From: DAOPYU01 sp942493245
Lineage (GTDB): Bacteria > Sumerlaeota > Sumerlaeia > UBA8349
Assembly (NCBI GenBank): GCA_942493245.1
Contig: OW818685.1
Span: forward strand, 4,340,001 to 4,404,000
DNA length: 64,000 bases
Direction of reading: 5' to 3'
The position numbers and the translations under genes were made by a program. Shown in pieces: positions 18,674 to 26,941 of this stretch (position 1 is the first letter of the stretch; every line of letters starts with the position of its first letter). The notes beneath the pieces were generated by a model. It did not search any database. It worked only from the letters and a program-made list of their open reading frames with translations, and was not told where the DNA came from.

Positions 18674-19501
18674 TCACCCCAGCGCGCCGGAGGCGTCCCC
18701 GTTTTCCGCGAGGGCGAGCGCCTGCTTGCGGGCCTGGGCGCAGGCCATCAGGGCGGCGCCCAGGGCGCCGGTGGTTTGCGGGTCGGGGACTACCGACACC
18801 GGGCGCCCGAGCGCCTCGGCCAGGGCGCGGTCCATGCCCGGCACCAGCGCCACACCACCGGTGAACACGACCGGCTCCTCGATCTGGCGGCCCGCCATGG
18901 ACGCAACCCGCTGCGCGATGGCCGTCTGGACCCCGGCCACGATGTCCTCGCGCGAGCGGCCCGACGAGAGCAGGCCGATGATTTCCGTCTCGGCAAACAC
19001 CACACACATGCTGCTGATCACGGCCGGATTGCCACTGAGGGCCGCAACCTCGCCCAGCTCGGCCAGGCCCAGTTTGAGCCGCTCGGCCACCACCTCGAGG
19101 AAACGGCCCGTCCCGGCGGCGCAGCGGTCGTTCATCGCAAAGTCGCGCACGCTGCCGTCCGCCCCGAGGCGCAGGAGTTTGCTGTCCTGTCCCCCGATCT
19201 CAACCACGGTACGGGCGTCGGGCCGCCGGGCGTGGACGCCGCGCGCGTGGCAGCTGATCTCCGTCACGGTCGTGTCCGCCGCGCTCACAATGTTGCGCGC
19301 GTATCCGGTCGCCACCACGCGCGCCAGATCGCGGCGCGTCAGTCCGATCGGTTCAAGCAGTTGGGCCAGAAGTTGCTCGACCAGCGCGTCCTGGTCCACC
19401 CCCTGGTCGGCCGATCCCGCCGCCACCACCGAATGTGTCTCCGCATCCATCACCACGATTTTGATGGCGCGCGATCCCGCGTCTATTCCTGCGCAATACA
19501 T
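18674..19501 (-). CDS. 2-hydroxyacyl-CoA dehydratase activator-type ATPase (BcrA/BadF/HgdC family)
   Basis: 275 residues from the ATG at 19501. The family start (MYCAGIDAGSRAIKIVV) and the cluster cysteines fix this choice: Cys127 in NDRCAAGTG and Cys166 in SSMCVVFAE have the spacing of the two cysteines by which HgdC dimers hold one [4Fe-4S] cluster. ASKHA ATPase motifs are visible: DAGSR...K, IGGQDSK, FTGGVA and GALGAAL. The protein would use ATP to push a low-potential electron into the dehydratase or reductase partner. It is the last gene of the minus-strand group running from 24702; a repeat-filled gap of 474 bases separates it from the subunit gene at 19976. Confidence 0.92.
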   Translation of the reverse strand: MYCAGIDAGSRAIKIVVMDAETHSVVAAGSADQGVDQDALVEQLLAQLLEPIGLTRRDLARVVATGYARNIVSAADTTVTEISCHARGVHARRPDARTVVEIGGQDSKLLRLGADGSVRDFAMNDRCAAGTGRFLEVVAERLKLGLAELGEVAALSGNPAVISSMCVVFAETEIIGLLSSGRSREDIVAGVQTAIAQRVASMAGRQIEEPVVFTGGVALVPGMDRALAEALGRPVSVVPDPQTTGALGAALMACAQARKQALALAENGDASGALG

Positions 19502-19975
19502 CTGGGTTTTGTATCCTTTTCCGACGAGTTTCACGGGAGACCCCTCCCGCCGACAACAAGGCAGTTTAGACCGCTTCGCAGTCAGGAGCAACCTCGGAAT
19601 TCAGACGCGACATTTCTATTCTGCGTTGACACCTTGGAATTCAGACGATCTCGTTCTGAGATACATCTTGAAGATTCTCGATGAGAAAGTGTTGTTTTCT
19701 TCCCTTGCGAAGAATCCCTGAAAGGGATTGAGATACGACAGCCCGGGGCAGAGCGAAGCGTCGCCCCGGGTATCAATGCCGCTTTTCCGTTCCCTGAAGG
19801 GGAACAACAAATCCCGACCCTGTTTTGTTGAACTCTTTCAGAGTTCGAGAGAGGGGAGCATCCCTTTCCCAGGGCGACGCTTCGCTCTGCCCTGGGCTAC
19901 CGTATCTTTAAGCCCTTCGGGCTTTCTTGAGTGACCCTTGCATTGAACGTAAAAATCCCCCAGCCGGTCATACTT
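19502..19975. repeat. Gene-free stretch with paired GGGCGACGCTTCGCT modules
   Basis: Two inverted modules face each other: GCAGAGCGAAGCGTCGCCCC at about 19747-19766 and GGGCGACGCTTCGCTCTGCC at about 19880-19899, with GAAGGGG and GTTGAACTCTTTCAGAGTTC words between. A small hairpin AAGCCC-ttc-GGGCTT lies near 19912-19926, just before the 3' end of the gene at 19976. No credible gene. Confidence 0.65.
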
Positions 19976-21358
19976 TCAGATATACCCCTTGTTCTGCACC
20001 GTCTCCACCAGCGCTTCGAGCCGGGTGCGGTGGCTCGACTGGAGGGCGTCGCCGAGGGGAGGCACTTCGATCTCCACGACCGGCAGGTTCAGTTCCGTCT
20101 GGACCCGGTCGCGGATGACGCGCCCCTCCCAGGCGCAATGGCTCGCGCCGGGGATGCGCGACACCACCACCGCCTGTGCCCCGGTGGCGCGGATGTCCGC
20201 GCAGATGCGCCGCGCGCGGTCCGACGCGCTCCCGACCATCGGGTCGGCCAGCGCCATGCGCGCCAGCGCCTCGAACGGGTCAAGGTCCTCGGGAATCGGG
20301 TCCAACGCGTGGCTGAAGAGGAAATCTGTCCCGCATAACCGTCCCCCACACACCTCGAGCAGGTTCATGGCCGCGAGGTCCGCCACCGGGTTGACCCAGA
20401 AGATCCGCGGGGTTCCCGGTTTCAGGGTGCCCTGTCCCGCCTCGACACGGCGGCGCGTTTCATCCAACAGGTCCTCCAGGACGGCCAGACACTCCGTCTG
20501 GTCCGAACAGAAATGGATTGCCAGCATTTCGGCAATGAGCAGTTCGAGCGCGGGCAGGGGACATGGCTCGGCCGTGAAGGCCAAGCGCCGCAGCTCGCGC
20601 AGCGTCCGCCGCACGGAGTTCGCGCGCTGAATCCCGGCGGCAAGGCGCTCGTCGGTCAACGCTTCGCCGCACAGATTCTCAAGCGCATGGGCAACCCGTT
20701 CGAGTTCGCTTCGGACCAGTGCCACCTGACTGGCAGGGGCGAGAAAACCGCCCGGCAGTTCCACGGCGGCTTCCTCCGGGTCGGGCACGCGCCGGTGCGG
20801 CATCTCCCACCAGAGGATCGGGTGACCCAACCCCGCGAGGCGCTGCGCGATGGCGGAGAAGTCGTCGCACGTCGCCCCCACACTGCACGCCAACAGGTCG
20901 GGCAGGGGAAAGTGCGCCTCCGTGACGAACGCGCCGAGCATGGCTCGGACCGGGCAGAACGAATCGTCCACGCCAAGCCGGTCCGCGATCCCCAGCAGGT
21001 TCGCGTTCAGTTCCATCACGCACGGAATCCACCACGCGCCGTCCGGATAGAATGCCACAGCGTTGGGGAGCGAATAGGCCAGCACGGGAACGGTCCCCAG
21101 ATCCTTCATTGTGCCCACGAGTTTGAACCCAGCCGCGCGCGCCGCACGGAGGCGGTCCTCCTCGGTGAGGAGGAAATTCCACAACCGGAAGGCCGCTGCC
21201 GAGTTGTCGAACCGCAGGGAACGCAGGCGGGTGTCCCCATCTTCGACGTGACGTCCCAATGGCCCGACATACGCGGGCCAATCGGCGCGCGTCCGCTGGA
21301 TCTCGGGCCAGCGCGCTTCCCAGGCGCTCAGGTCAATCTGGCGCGGCGTGTCCGTCAT
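19976..21358 (-). CDS. 2-hydroxyacyl-CoA dehydratase-family subunit (HgdA/BcrC-like)
   Basis: 460 residues. The sequence has the two-lobed fold pattern of the family: VGTMKDLGTVPVLAYSLP near the N-terminus, CSVGATCDDFSAIAQRL with two cysteines, and PRIFWVNPVADLAAMNLLE followed by GASHCAWEGRVIRDR at the end. These are the places where family members position cysteines for a [4Fe-4S] cluster at the CoA-substrate site. Its ATG overlaps the stop of the next subunit gene (ATGA at 21355-21358), so the two are translationally coupled and probably form a heterodimer. Substrate cannot be predicted. Confidence 0.8.
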   Translation of the reverse strand: MTDTPRQIDLSAWEARWPEIQRTRADWPAYVGPLGRHVEDGDTRLRSLRFDNSAAAFRLWNFLLTEEDRLRAARAAGFKLVGTMKDLGTVPVLAYSLPNAVAFYPDGAWWIPCVMELNANLLGIADRLGVDDSFCPVRAMLGAFVTEAHFPLPDLLACSVGATCDDFSAIAQRLAGLGHPILWWEMPHRRVPDPEEAAVELPGGFLAPASQVALVRSELERVAHALENLCGEALTDERLAAGIQRANSVRRTLRELRRLAFTAEPCPLPALELLIAEMLAIHFCSDQTECLAVLEDLLDETRRRVEAGQGTLKPGTPRIFWVNPVADLAAMNLLEVCGGRLCGTDFLFSHALDPIPEDLDPFEALARMALADPMVGSASDRARRICADIRATGAQAVVVSRIPGASHCAWEGRVIRDRVQTELNLPVVEIEVPPLGDALQSSHRTRLEALVETVQNKGYI

Positions 21359-22377
21359 GAGAATGTCCCCACAAAGGCTTCAATTCGCGTGGTCAGCCGT
21401 CCCTCGGCGCCAAGGGTCAGGCCGGACCCAAGGTCCAGGTCGAACACCGGGACGGGCGCCCAGTCGCGAATCCGCGCAACCTCGGCGTGCCACAGGTCGC
21501 ACCACGGCCGCCGCAGCGCCACCAGACCGCGCAGGCCATACGCCTCGATCCGCTCGCGCAGCCAGACGTAAAATTCGCTGTTGGGCCGCCGCGCCACGTC
21601 GGGAATCCGCCCGAAGTACGCCTCAACCAGTTCGCCCAGCGGGTCTTCCAGCAATCGCCGCCGATTGAAGGGCGCGGGCAGACCCGCTTCGCCACTTTCC
21701 GTTCCGTCGAAAACCACCGTCCCGCCCGCCTGTTCGAACAGACCAAACAACGCGCGGTCCTCCGGCATCAGGGGGACACCCACGAGGCCGATGCGGGGTC
21801 CCGGGGATTTTGATCTCTCCAGAAGCGAATCGTTCTGGTGGGTTTCTATTTCAGGTCGTCCCTGTTCCTGAAAGACCGCGATCCGTTCCGAAAACTGCGC
21901 TGTGGGCAGGACACCTCCCAGACCGCGCAAAGTCGCGCGCGCGGTGTCGAATTGTTCGAGCGTCTCGATCATTTCTTCCCGCGCGGGAGGGTGTCCCCCG
22001 TGGCGCGTCAGAAAACGGCCCAAGCGTTCGAGTTCGTCGCGATAAAACCGCTGCGCCGAAGCGGTCTGCCACGTGGCGGGCACGTGCATCAGAAAGACCG
22101 CCCGGCCCGTCTCCTCCGCGACTTCCGCCGCGCGGCGCATCTGGTCGCACACGGTCACAAAAATGGCGGCATCGCTCGATGGTTCATTCTCCAGTCGCGC
22201 CAGCCAGGCCTGCGCAAAGGGACAGACCCCAGCGGGTATGCCAGCCGAGGGCTGGCCCACACGGGAAAACGACTGACCCACAATCGAGGGCGGCACCCGG
22301 CAGGGTTGCCATCCGAAAGCGGCGATCCACTCGGGGGGGATATAGGGGGAAGTGAAAATCGCGCGACGCGGAACCAA
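21355..22377 (-). CDS. 2-hydroxyacyl-CoA dehydratase-family subunit (HgdB-like, short)
   Basis: 340 residues. The start is a TTG at 22377 with AGGAAG eight bases upstream; no ATG fits the conserved beginning (RRAIFTSPYIPPEW). Family features: an early Cys in GVCPFAQAW, VTVCDQMRR, and the second-lobe signature IGLVGVPLMPEDRALFGLFE. It is shorter than typical 380-430-residue members. Upstream sits a CGCCAATC palindrome (22401-22420), which could affect expression. Confidence 0.75.
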   Translation of the reverse strand: MVPRRAIFTSPYIPPEWIAAFGWQPCRVPPSIVGQSFSRVGQPSAGIPAGVCPFAQAWLARLENEPSSDAAIFVTVCDQMRRAAEVAEETGRAVFLMHVPATWQTASAQRFYRDELERLGRFLTRHGGHPPAREEMIETLEQFDTARATLRGLGGVLPTAQFSERIAVFQEQGRPEIETHQNDSLLERSKSPGPRIGLVGVPLMPEDRALFGLFEQAGGTVVFDGTESGEAGLPAPFNRRRLLEDPLGELVEAYFGRIPDVARRPNSEFYVWLRERIEAYGLRGLVALRRPWCDLWHAEVARIRDWAPVPVFDLDLGSGLTLGAEGRLTTRIEAFVGTFS

Positions 22378-22400
22378 GGGGCTTCTTCCTGTCTTGTTTG

Positions 22401-22420
22401 CGCCAATCAGAAGATTGGCG
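22401..22420. repeat. CGCCAATC palindrome
   Basis: CGCCAATC-AGAA-GATTGGCG, followed by GTTCCCGG and AAGCGCTC words as in the other copies. It lies between two dehydratase-type genes, 24 bases before the TTG start of the downstream one. Confidence 0.8.
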
Positions 22421-22501
22421 TTCCCGGCGGGCCGGTTTTCTCCCGGGAAGCGCTCTTTTGCCCGGATTCTTGAACCAGAATGTCGTCCCTTGAGGACCGA
22501 A

Positions 22502-23764
22502 TCAGACGCCCCGCACCGTCTCGAACAACGCTTCGACCCGCACGGCGATGCGCGCGGAGTCCGACGGCGAGTAGTCCGTCTCGATGCGCAGGTAGGGAAT
22601 CCCCAGGCGCTCCTCGGCCAGGCGCTTGATGCGCGCCGCTTCCACGTCGTAGGTCAGGCACGCCTGCCAGACCAGATCAATCACGCACTGGGCGCGGTAC
22701 TCGCGCGCCAGCAGCGTCAGTAGATCGAGCCGTCCCTGGTTGGCCGTCATGACCGAGCAGGGCAGGTGGAAGTACTTCTCGGCCAGCGCCAGCATCGGGT
22801 CCGCCGCGTCGGCGTCCACGTCTTCCACGATTGGCTTCAGCCCCGTGCAATTTTCCTGCGCCACGACCAGCCCGCCGTGGCTCTCGATGATCTCGATCAC
22901 GCGCTCGGCCCCATGCGCCATCGGCACACCGGTCATCAGCACCCGCACACGGCGGTTATTCTGACTCCGGTCAGCCATACTGTCCCTGAAACCTTGAATG
23001 AGTTTCTCGTATTGTTCGAAGTCGGCGGCGATACCCGAGATACTGCTCTTGAAGTCGAGCAATTCCCGTCCCGTCAGGGGGGGATTGTCGCTCTTCATGA
23101 TCTCGGCCAGGCTGCGGCGCAAGGCCCGCTCGCGGTTCATCACCCGGATCGCCTCGCGCAGACTGCAATCGGTCACCTTGACCTTGAACTGTTCCTCGAG
23201 CACGACCCGCAGCTGCTGCATCTGGCTCACCCAGTGCGCGAACGCGTCCGGATCGTTCGGTTTCTGGGGCAGTTCGAGCACGTGCATCGGGCGCGATTCG
23301 GCCATCAGTTCGTACATCTTCTTTTTGCCGTCACACGTCGTTTCGGCCACGATCAGGTCGGCCATTTCCAGGAACGGGTTGCTCTTCTGGAGGTGGTACC
23401 CATACGTGGATTTGATCAGCGGACACAAGTTGGCGGGCAGGTCGGCCTCGGCCGCTGGAATCGTCGCCGCCGAACCGCCGCACAGGCACACGGGTAGCGC
23501 TCCGGCGGCCAGAATCACCTCGCGCGGCGTGAACTCGCACATGATTCCGACCACGGGTTTGCCCTGGGCCTTTTCCGCCTGGGCATATTCGAGGCAATTC
23601 CCGATCATGTTGCAAAACCATGCCTTCGCCTGCTCGACCGGAGTTTCCGGCGTCTGGGACGAACACGGACTCTTTTTCGCGGAACAACACGGCGATTCCG
23701 GCGCCACACACGGGTCCGTCGTATGGATTTCCTGGGGCTTGCCTCCCCCACAACACTTCGACAT
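22502..23764 (-). CDS. Double-cubane-like 2-hydroxyacyl-CoA dehydratase-family protein with a Cys-rich N-terminus
   Basis: 420 residues from the ATG at 23764, with AAGGAG eight bases upstream; the longer frame to 23869 has no such site. The first 40 residues contain seven cysteines (MSKCCGGGKPQE..., CCSAKKSPC) and are not part of the usual family domain. The rest is a full single-chain family member: PVVGIMCEFTPREVILAAGA, LCPLIKSTYGYHLQ, ETTCDGKKKMYELM, VLMTGVPMAHGAERVIEIIE and LVWQACLTYDVEA, closest in pattern to double-cubane cluster proteins and BcrB/FldB-type subunits. Such proteins receive electrons from an HgdC-type ATPase; the only candidate here is at 18674. Confidence 0.82.
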   Translation of the reverse strand: MSKCCGGGKPQEIHTTDPCVAPESPCCSAKKSPCSSQTPETPVEQAKAWFCNMIGNCLEYAQAEKAQGKPVVGIMCEFTPREVILAAGALPVCLCGGSAATIPAAEADLPANLCPLIKSTYGYHLQKSNPFLEMADLIVAETTCDGKKKMYELMAESRPMHVLELPQKPNDPDAFAHWVSQMQQLRVVLEEQFKVKVTDCSLREAIRVMNRERALRRSLAEIMKSDNPPLTGRELLDFKSSISGIAADFEQYEKLIQGFRDSMADRSQNNRRVRVLMTGVPMAHGAERVIEIIESHGGLVVAQENCTGLKPIVEDVDADAADPMLALAEKYFHLPCSVMTANQGRLDLLTLLAREYRAQCVIDLVWQACLTYDVEAARIKRLAEERLGIPYLRIETDYSPSDSARIAVRVEALFETVRGV

Positions 23765-23827
23765 GGATTTCTCCTTTTCACAACGGCCAGAACCACTCAT
23801 CTCGCGTCTTCTCATCGTCCACGTAAA

Positions 23828-23862
23828 AGGCGCGTTTTTCATCATTCCAGAAAAACGCGCCT
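23828..23862 (-). terminator. 13-bp perfect hairpin between methyltransferase and double-cubane-like gene
   Basis: AGGCGCGTTTTTC at 23828-23840 pairs perfectly with 23850-23862 around a nine-base loop. On the minus strand it is followed by TTTT. It lies after the methyltransferase stop and 64 bases before the next ATG, so it should end or attenuate the first transcript. Confidence 0.65.
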
Positions 23863-23898
23863 CAAGCAACTTTTCTCACCACGTCCGCACTTTCTCTA

Positions 23899-24702
23899 TT
23901 ACCGTTCCCGGCCCACAAACAGCGCCTGCGCGATCTTGCCCGCGCGCGCCAGCTCCTGCATGAAAAGCATCTCGCGCTTCAGAAAATCCATCACCTGCAT
24001 GTCGAATCCGACAAACTTCAGCGCGTCGTAGGTCAATTGTTTGGTCAGCATTTCAACATACAGGTCCACATAAGGCTCGAAACGACCCGTGTTGATCGCA
24101 TAATCAATGGAAAAACTGTTCTTTTCGAGCAGCAATTCGTATTCCTTGATGGTCAAAAGCGAAGGGAACTTCATGAAAGTCTGAAACCGATCCGCCTCTT
24201 CGTCTGTCAATCCTGCCGGACCTTCCACCCAGTCCGTGAAAGCGATGGTGCCGCCCGGTCGCACCAGCCGCGCGGCTTCCGCCAGAAGGCGGCCCTTGTC
24301 GGCCACGTAACACCACGCATCTTCCCCCCAGGCGAAATCGTACTGTCCAGCCGGCAGGCCGGTGTCGCACACATCGGCCAGGGTGAACTGGATGCGATCG
24401 CCAAAACCTTCCAATTCAGAGCGGCGGCGGCCCACGGCCACCACTTTTTCGGTGGCATCCACACCCTGCATTTTGTTCACCCCGCGAACGCGGAGCAGGA
24501 AGCGCATCCCCGCGCCCGTGCAACAGCACAGGTCCACCCCCCGCGATCCCGGTTCAATGTTCGCCTTTTCCGCCAGATCCATCGAAGAGACCATCCCGCC
24601 GATGTGGATCTGCTCGCCCATGACCATTTCCCAGAGTTGCCCTTCCGGACCGCTATAGACCGCCTGAACATCCTTCAAACCGAGAGAGTCTTTCGAATGC
24701 AT
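23899..24702 (-). CDS. SAM-dependent methyltransferase, glycine/sarcosine N-methyltransferase-like
   Basis: 267 residues from the ATG at 24702. An ATG three codons upstream directly touches the GAAAGGA site, whereas 24702 has correct spacing (eight bases), so it is preferred. The Rossmann-type SAM site is GVDLCCCTGAGMRFLL, followed by GVDATEKVV, FAWGEDAWCYV and LVRPGGTIAFTDW. The opening YSGPEGQLWEMVMGEQIHIGG resembles the substrate region of GSMT/SDMT enzymes that methylate small amines. It leads the dehydratase-type cluster but is separated from it by a hairpin. What it methylates is not clear. Confidence 0.8.
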   Translation of the reverse strand: MHSKDSLGLKDVQAVYSGPEGQLWEMVMGEQIHIGGMVSSMDLAEKANIEPGSRGVDLCCCTGAGMRFLLRVRGVNKMQGVDATEKVVAVGRRRSELEGFGDRIQFTLADVCDTGLPAGQYDFAWGEDAWCYVADKGRLLAEAARLVRPGGTIAFTDWVEGPAGLTDEEADRFQTFMKFPSLLTIKEYELLLEKNSFSIDYAINTGRFEPYVDLYVEMLTKQLTYDALKFVGFDMQVMDFLKREMLFMQELARAGKIAQALFVGRER

Positions 24703-24774
24703 GGCCTGCATCCTTTCGCAAGAACAAGAATTCTGGGATTACGACGTACCCGCGCCGGGTTTACAACCCCACAT

Positions 24775-24780
24775 ATTATA
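24775..24780 (-). promoter_or_regulatory. Candidate -10 element (TATAAT) for the methyltransferase
   Basis: A consensus TATAAT on the minus strand 72 bases before the ATG at 24702. No good -35 is visible at the right distance, so the assignment is weak. Confidence 0.35.
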
Positions 24781-24953
24781 CAGAGATGGTTCTACGGGAG
24801 CGACAAAAAAACAGAGAAAACATTTCAGAAACCCGAGGGTATCCCCTTCGATTTCCGTTCCGGATTCTCTTGCCGGAGGGATGGAGGCGTGTTAGGTATG
24901 GGAACGGACGATTGGGGAATGCGGATAGTGAAATGTCAAAAGTGGATTTCTGA

Positions 24954-26714
24954 ATGCGGAATGGTTGTATTGTGAACCCGGAGCCTGTCCCCAGCGCTGA
25001 GCCAAAACCCCAGGGGTGGACCCGTCTCCAGTCCCTCTGGCCCCTCGTGCCCCTTTGTATTCTCCTTTTCGTGCATGTGCAAATGGCGTGGTGGCCCCTG
25101 GAGCGAGTCGGAGTCGCTATCGAGTACCCCTACCAACTCGACGCCGAGGAGGGGTTTCTTCTGGCCCAGGCGTTGCGCTTTCAGGCGGGGGAAGGGCTGT
25201 ACCGCTCCCTGGCCGAACCGCCCTATGCGGTGGACAACTACCCCCCGCTCTATCCGGTCCTCTGGAGCCTGTTCGTCTCGCCAACCGCCCCCACGCTCGA
25301 AGCGGGGCGTTGGATTGCGGCCCTGAGCGCGGGGGCGACACTCCTGGGCATGGCCTTTCTGATTCTGGGACAAGGCCGCGCCGGGACGCTGCTCCGCGCG
25401 TTCTGGCGGAGACTATTTTCTTCACAACCCCCTGTTGACGACGAGGATTCGCCGTCTCCCTGGGGCGCCACGCAGACGCTCCTGATCGCCCTCCTGTGCC
25501 CGGCAATGTTCGCGGTCACCTACGCGTTTCAGCGGTGGGTGGCCTACGCCCGGGTGGATTTTCTCTCCATCGCCCTGAGCCTGTGGGGACTGGTCGTGTT
25601 TGCGCTCCGGGGTACCCGGCCCGAGGGACGCATGGCCCGGTGGCTCGCCATTCTGCTCTTCACGCTGGCGCTTCTGACCAAACAGACTTCGGTCGCAGCA
25701 CCGGCGGCTTGCGCCCTCTGGCTTTTCTGCCGCGACCGGCGACAGGGTCTTCGTTTCCTCCTGTCCCTCGCGCTCGCGGTGGGGGGAACAACGGTCCTGC
25801 TCTGCGCCCTCACCGCCGGGCGTTACTGGGCGCACACGGTGACCTATAACCGCAACGTCATGCACTGGAACGAACTGTTGCTCTGGGCGCGGCATTTCTA
25901 TGAGTGCTACGCCCTGCTGTTACTCGTGCTGGTGATTCTGGGTCTCTGGACCATTGTTGGAACCTGGAGACGCTTCCGCTCGAAGGCCGCTCCGTCCGAA
26001 GACACGGCTTCCGACCCGGACCTGACGCTTTACCTCCTCTATGCCGCACTCAACGCCGCCTCACTCGTGACCCTGGCCAAGGCGGGCGCGGCGGAAAACT
26101 ACCTCCTCGAACCGCATCTGGCCGCCGCGTTATTCCTCGGCGTGGCGCTCGACGCGCTCCTAAGTCGGTTGCACGCGCCAGGGCGGAAGCGACTGGGGGC
26201 AACCGCTGTCGCCGTCTGCGCGCTGGCGCTTCTGCTTGGGAACGGATGGGGGTATGCGCCGTGGGCGCGCCTGTTCCACTGCTCCGCGCCCAGCCCGATC
26301 CTCTCCGGCCTGACCCAGGGCGCGCGCGTCGAACAGACCATCCGCCAGCGGCCCGGCCCGGTCCTGAGCGAGGACCCTATCTACCATCTGCGCCTGGGAC
26401 GTCCCGTTCTGTTCCAGAATTTCATCATGACGCAGCTGACGAGCGAGGGAAAATGGGACGAGTCGCCCCTGTTGCGCCGCGTCGAGGCGCGCGAGATCGC
26501 GCTGGTGGTGTCGCACCAGAAACTCGAAGACGCCGGGCAGTTCTTCAACCGCTACTCGCCCGCCCTGCGCCAGGCGATTCTCGACCACTATCAACTCCTC
26601 GAAACACTCCCGCGCCCCAGCGCCCCACGAGAGCCTTACCCAAATCTCCAGACAATCTACCTCTACGAACCGCGCCCAACCACCGCCCCGGCCGTCCCAG
26701 GCAGGGGAGAATAA
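24954..26714 (+). CDS. Polytopic membrane protein, probable GT-C glycosyltransferase-like
   Basis: 586 residues with roughly eleven hydrophobic helices. After the first helix comes YPYQLDAEEGFLLAQALRF, the acidic loop that in GT-C enzymes (ArnT/PMT type) binds the lipid-linked sugar, then YAVDNYPPLYPVLWSLF. Later blocks (LALLTKQTSVAAPAA, AGAAENYLLEPHLAAALFLG) also match that superfamily. The C-terminal about 130 residues are soluble. The start is uncertain: the ATG at 24954 has no clear ribosome site, and a GTG at 24972 is possible. It is a single gene, divergent from the methyltransferase. Confidence 0.7.
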   Translation: MRNGCIVNPEPVPSAEPKPQGWTRLQSLWPLVPLCILLFVHVQMAWWPLERVGVAIEYPYQLDAEEGFLLAQALRFQAGEGLYRSLAEPPYAVDNYPPLYPVLWSLFVSPTAPTLEAGRWIAALSAGATLLGMAFLILGQGRAGTLLRAFWRRLFSSQPPVDDEDSPSPWGATQTLLIALLCPAMFAVTYAFQRWVAYARVDFLSIALSLWGLVVFALRGTRPEGRMARWLAILLFTLALLTKQTSVAAPAACALWLFCRDRRQGLRFLLSLALAVGGTTVLLCALTAGRYWAHTVTYNRNVMHWNELLLWARHFYECYALLLLVLVILGLWTIVGTWRRFRSKAAPSEDTASDPDLTLYLLYAALNAASLVTLAKAGAAENYLLEPHLAAALFLGVALDALLSRLHAPGRKRLGATAVAVCALALLLGNGWGYAPWARLFHCSAPSPILSGLTQGARVEQTIRQRPGPVLSEDPIYHLRLGRPVLFQNFIMTQLTSEGKWDESPLLRRVEAREIALVVSHQKLEDAGQFFNRYSPALRQAILDHYQLLETLPRPSAPREPYPNLQTIYLYEPRPTTAPAVPGRGE

Positions 26715-26783
26715 CCCCGGTTCCCTCGGATTTTTCGTCTCCATCCGATTTTTTCAAAAAAGTGCATTTCCCCTGCCAGGAAT

Positions 26784-26880
26784 GGTTCTTTGCGAATTTG
26801 TGGGGCGATTTTGATGCGTTTTCCGCATGGGGTCCAAAACACAATCGCGCTTTCCGTCATTCCCGCTTTCTCGGGGATGA
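26784..26880. repeat. Dispersed repeat, copy 2 (inverted)
   Basis: About 97 bases matching, in reverse orientation, 16574-16676 and 60756-60861. Shared words include GGTTCTTTG, GTCCAAAACACAAT and GTCATTCCCGCTTTC. Lies between the convergent GT-C-like and sugar porter genes. Confidence 0.8.
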
Positions 26881-26941
26881 CGAACGAGAGGGGCGGTCAG
26901 GGCGATCGTGAAGATTCTTTGAAGTTTCCGCTATGAGTCGT

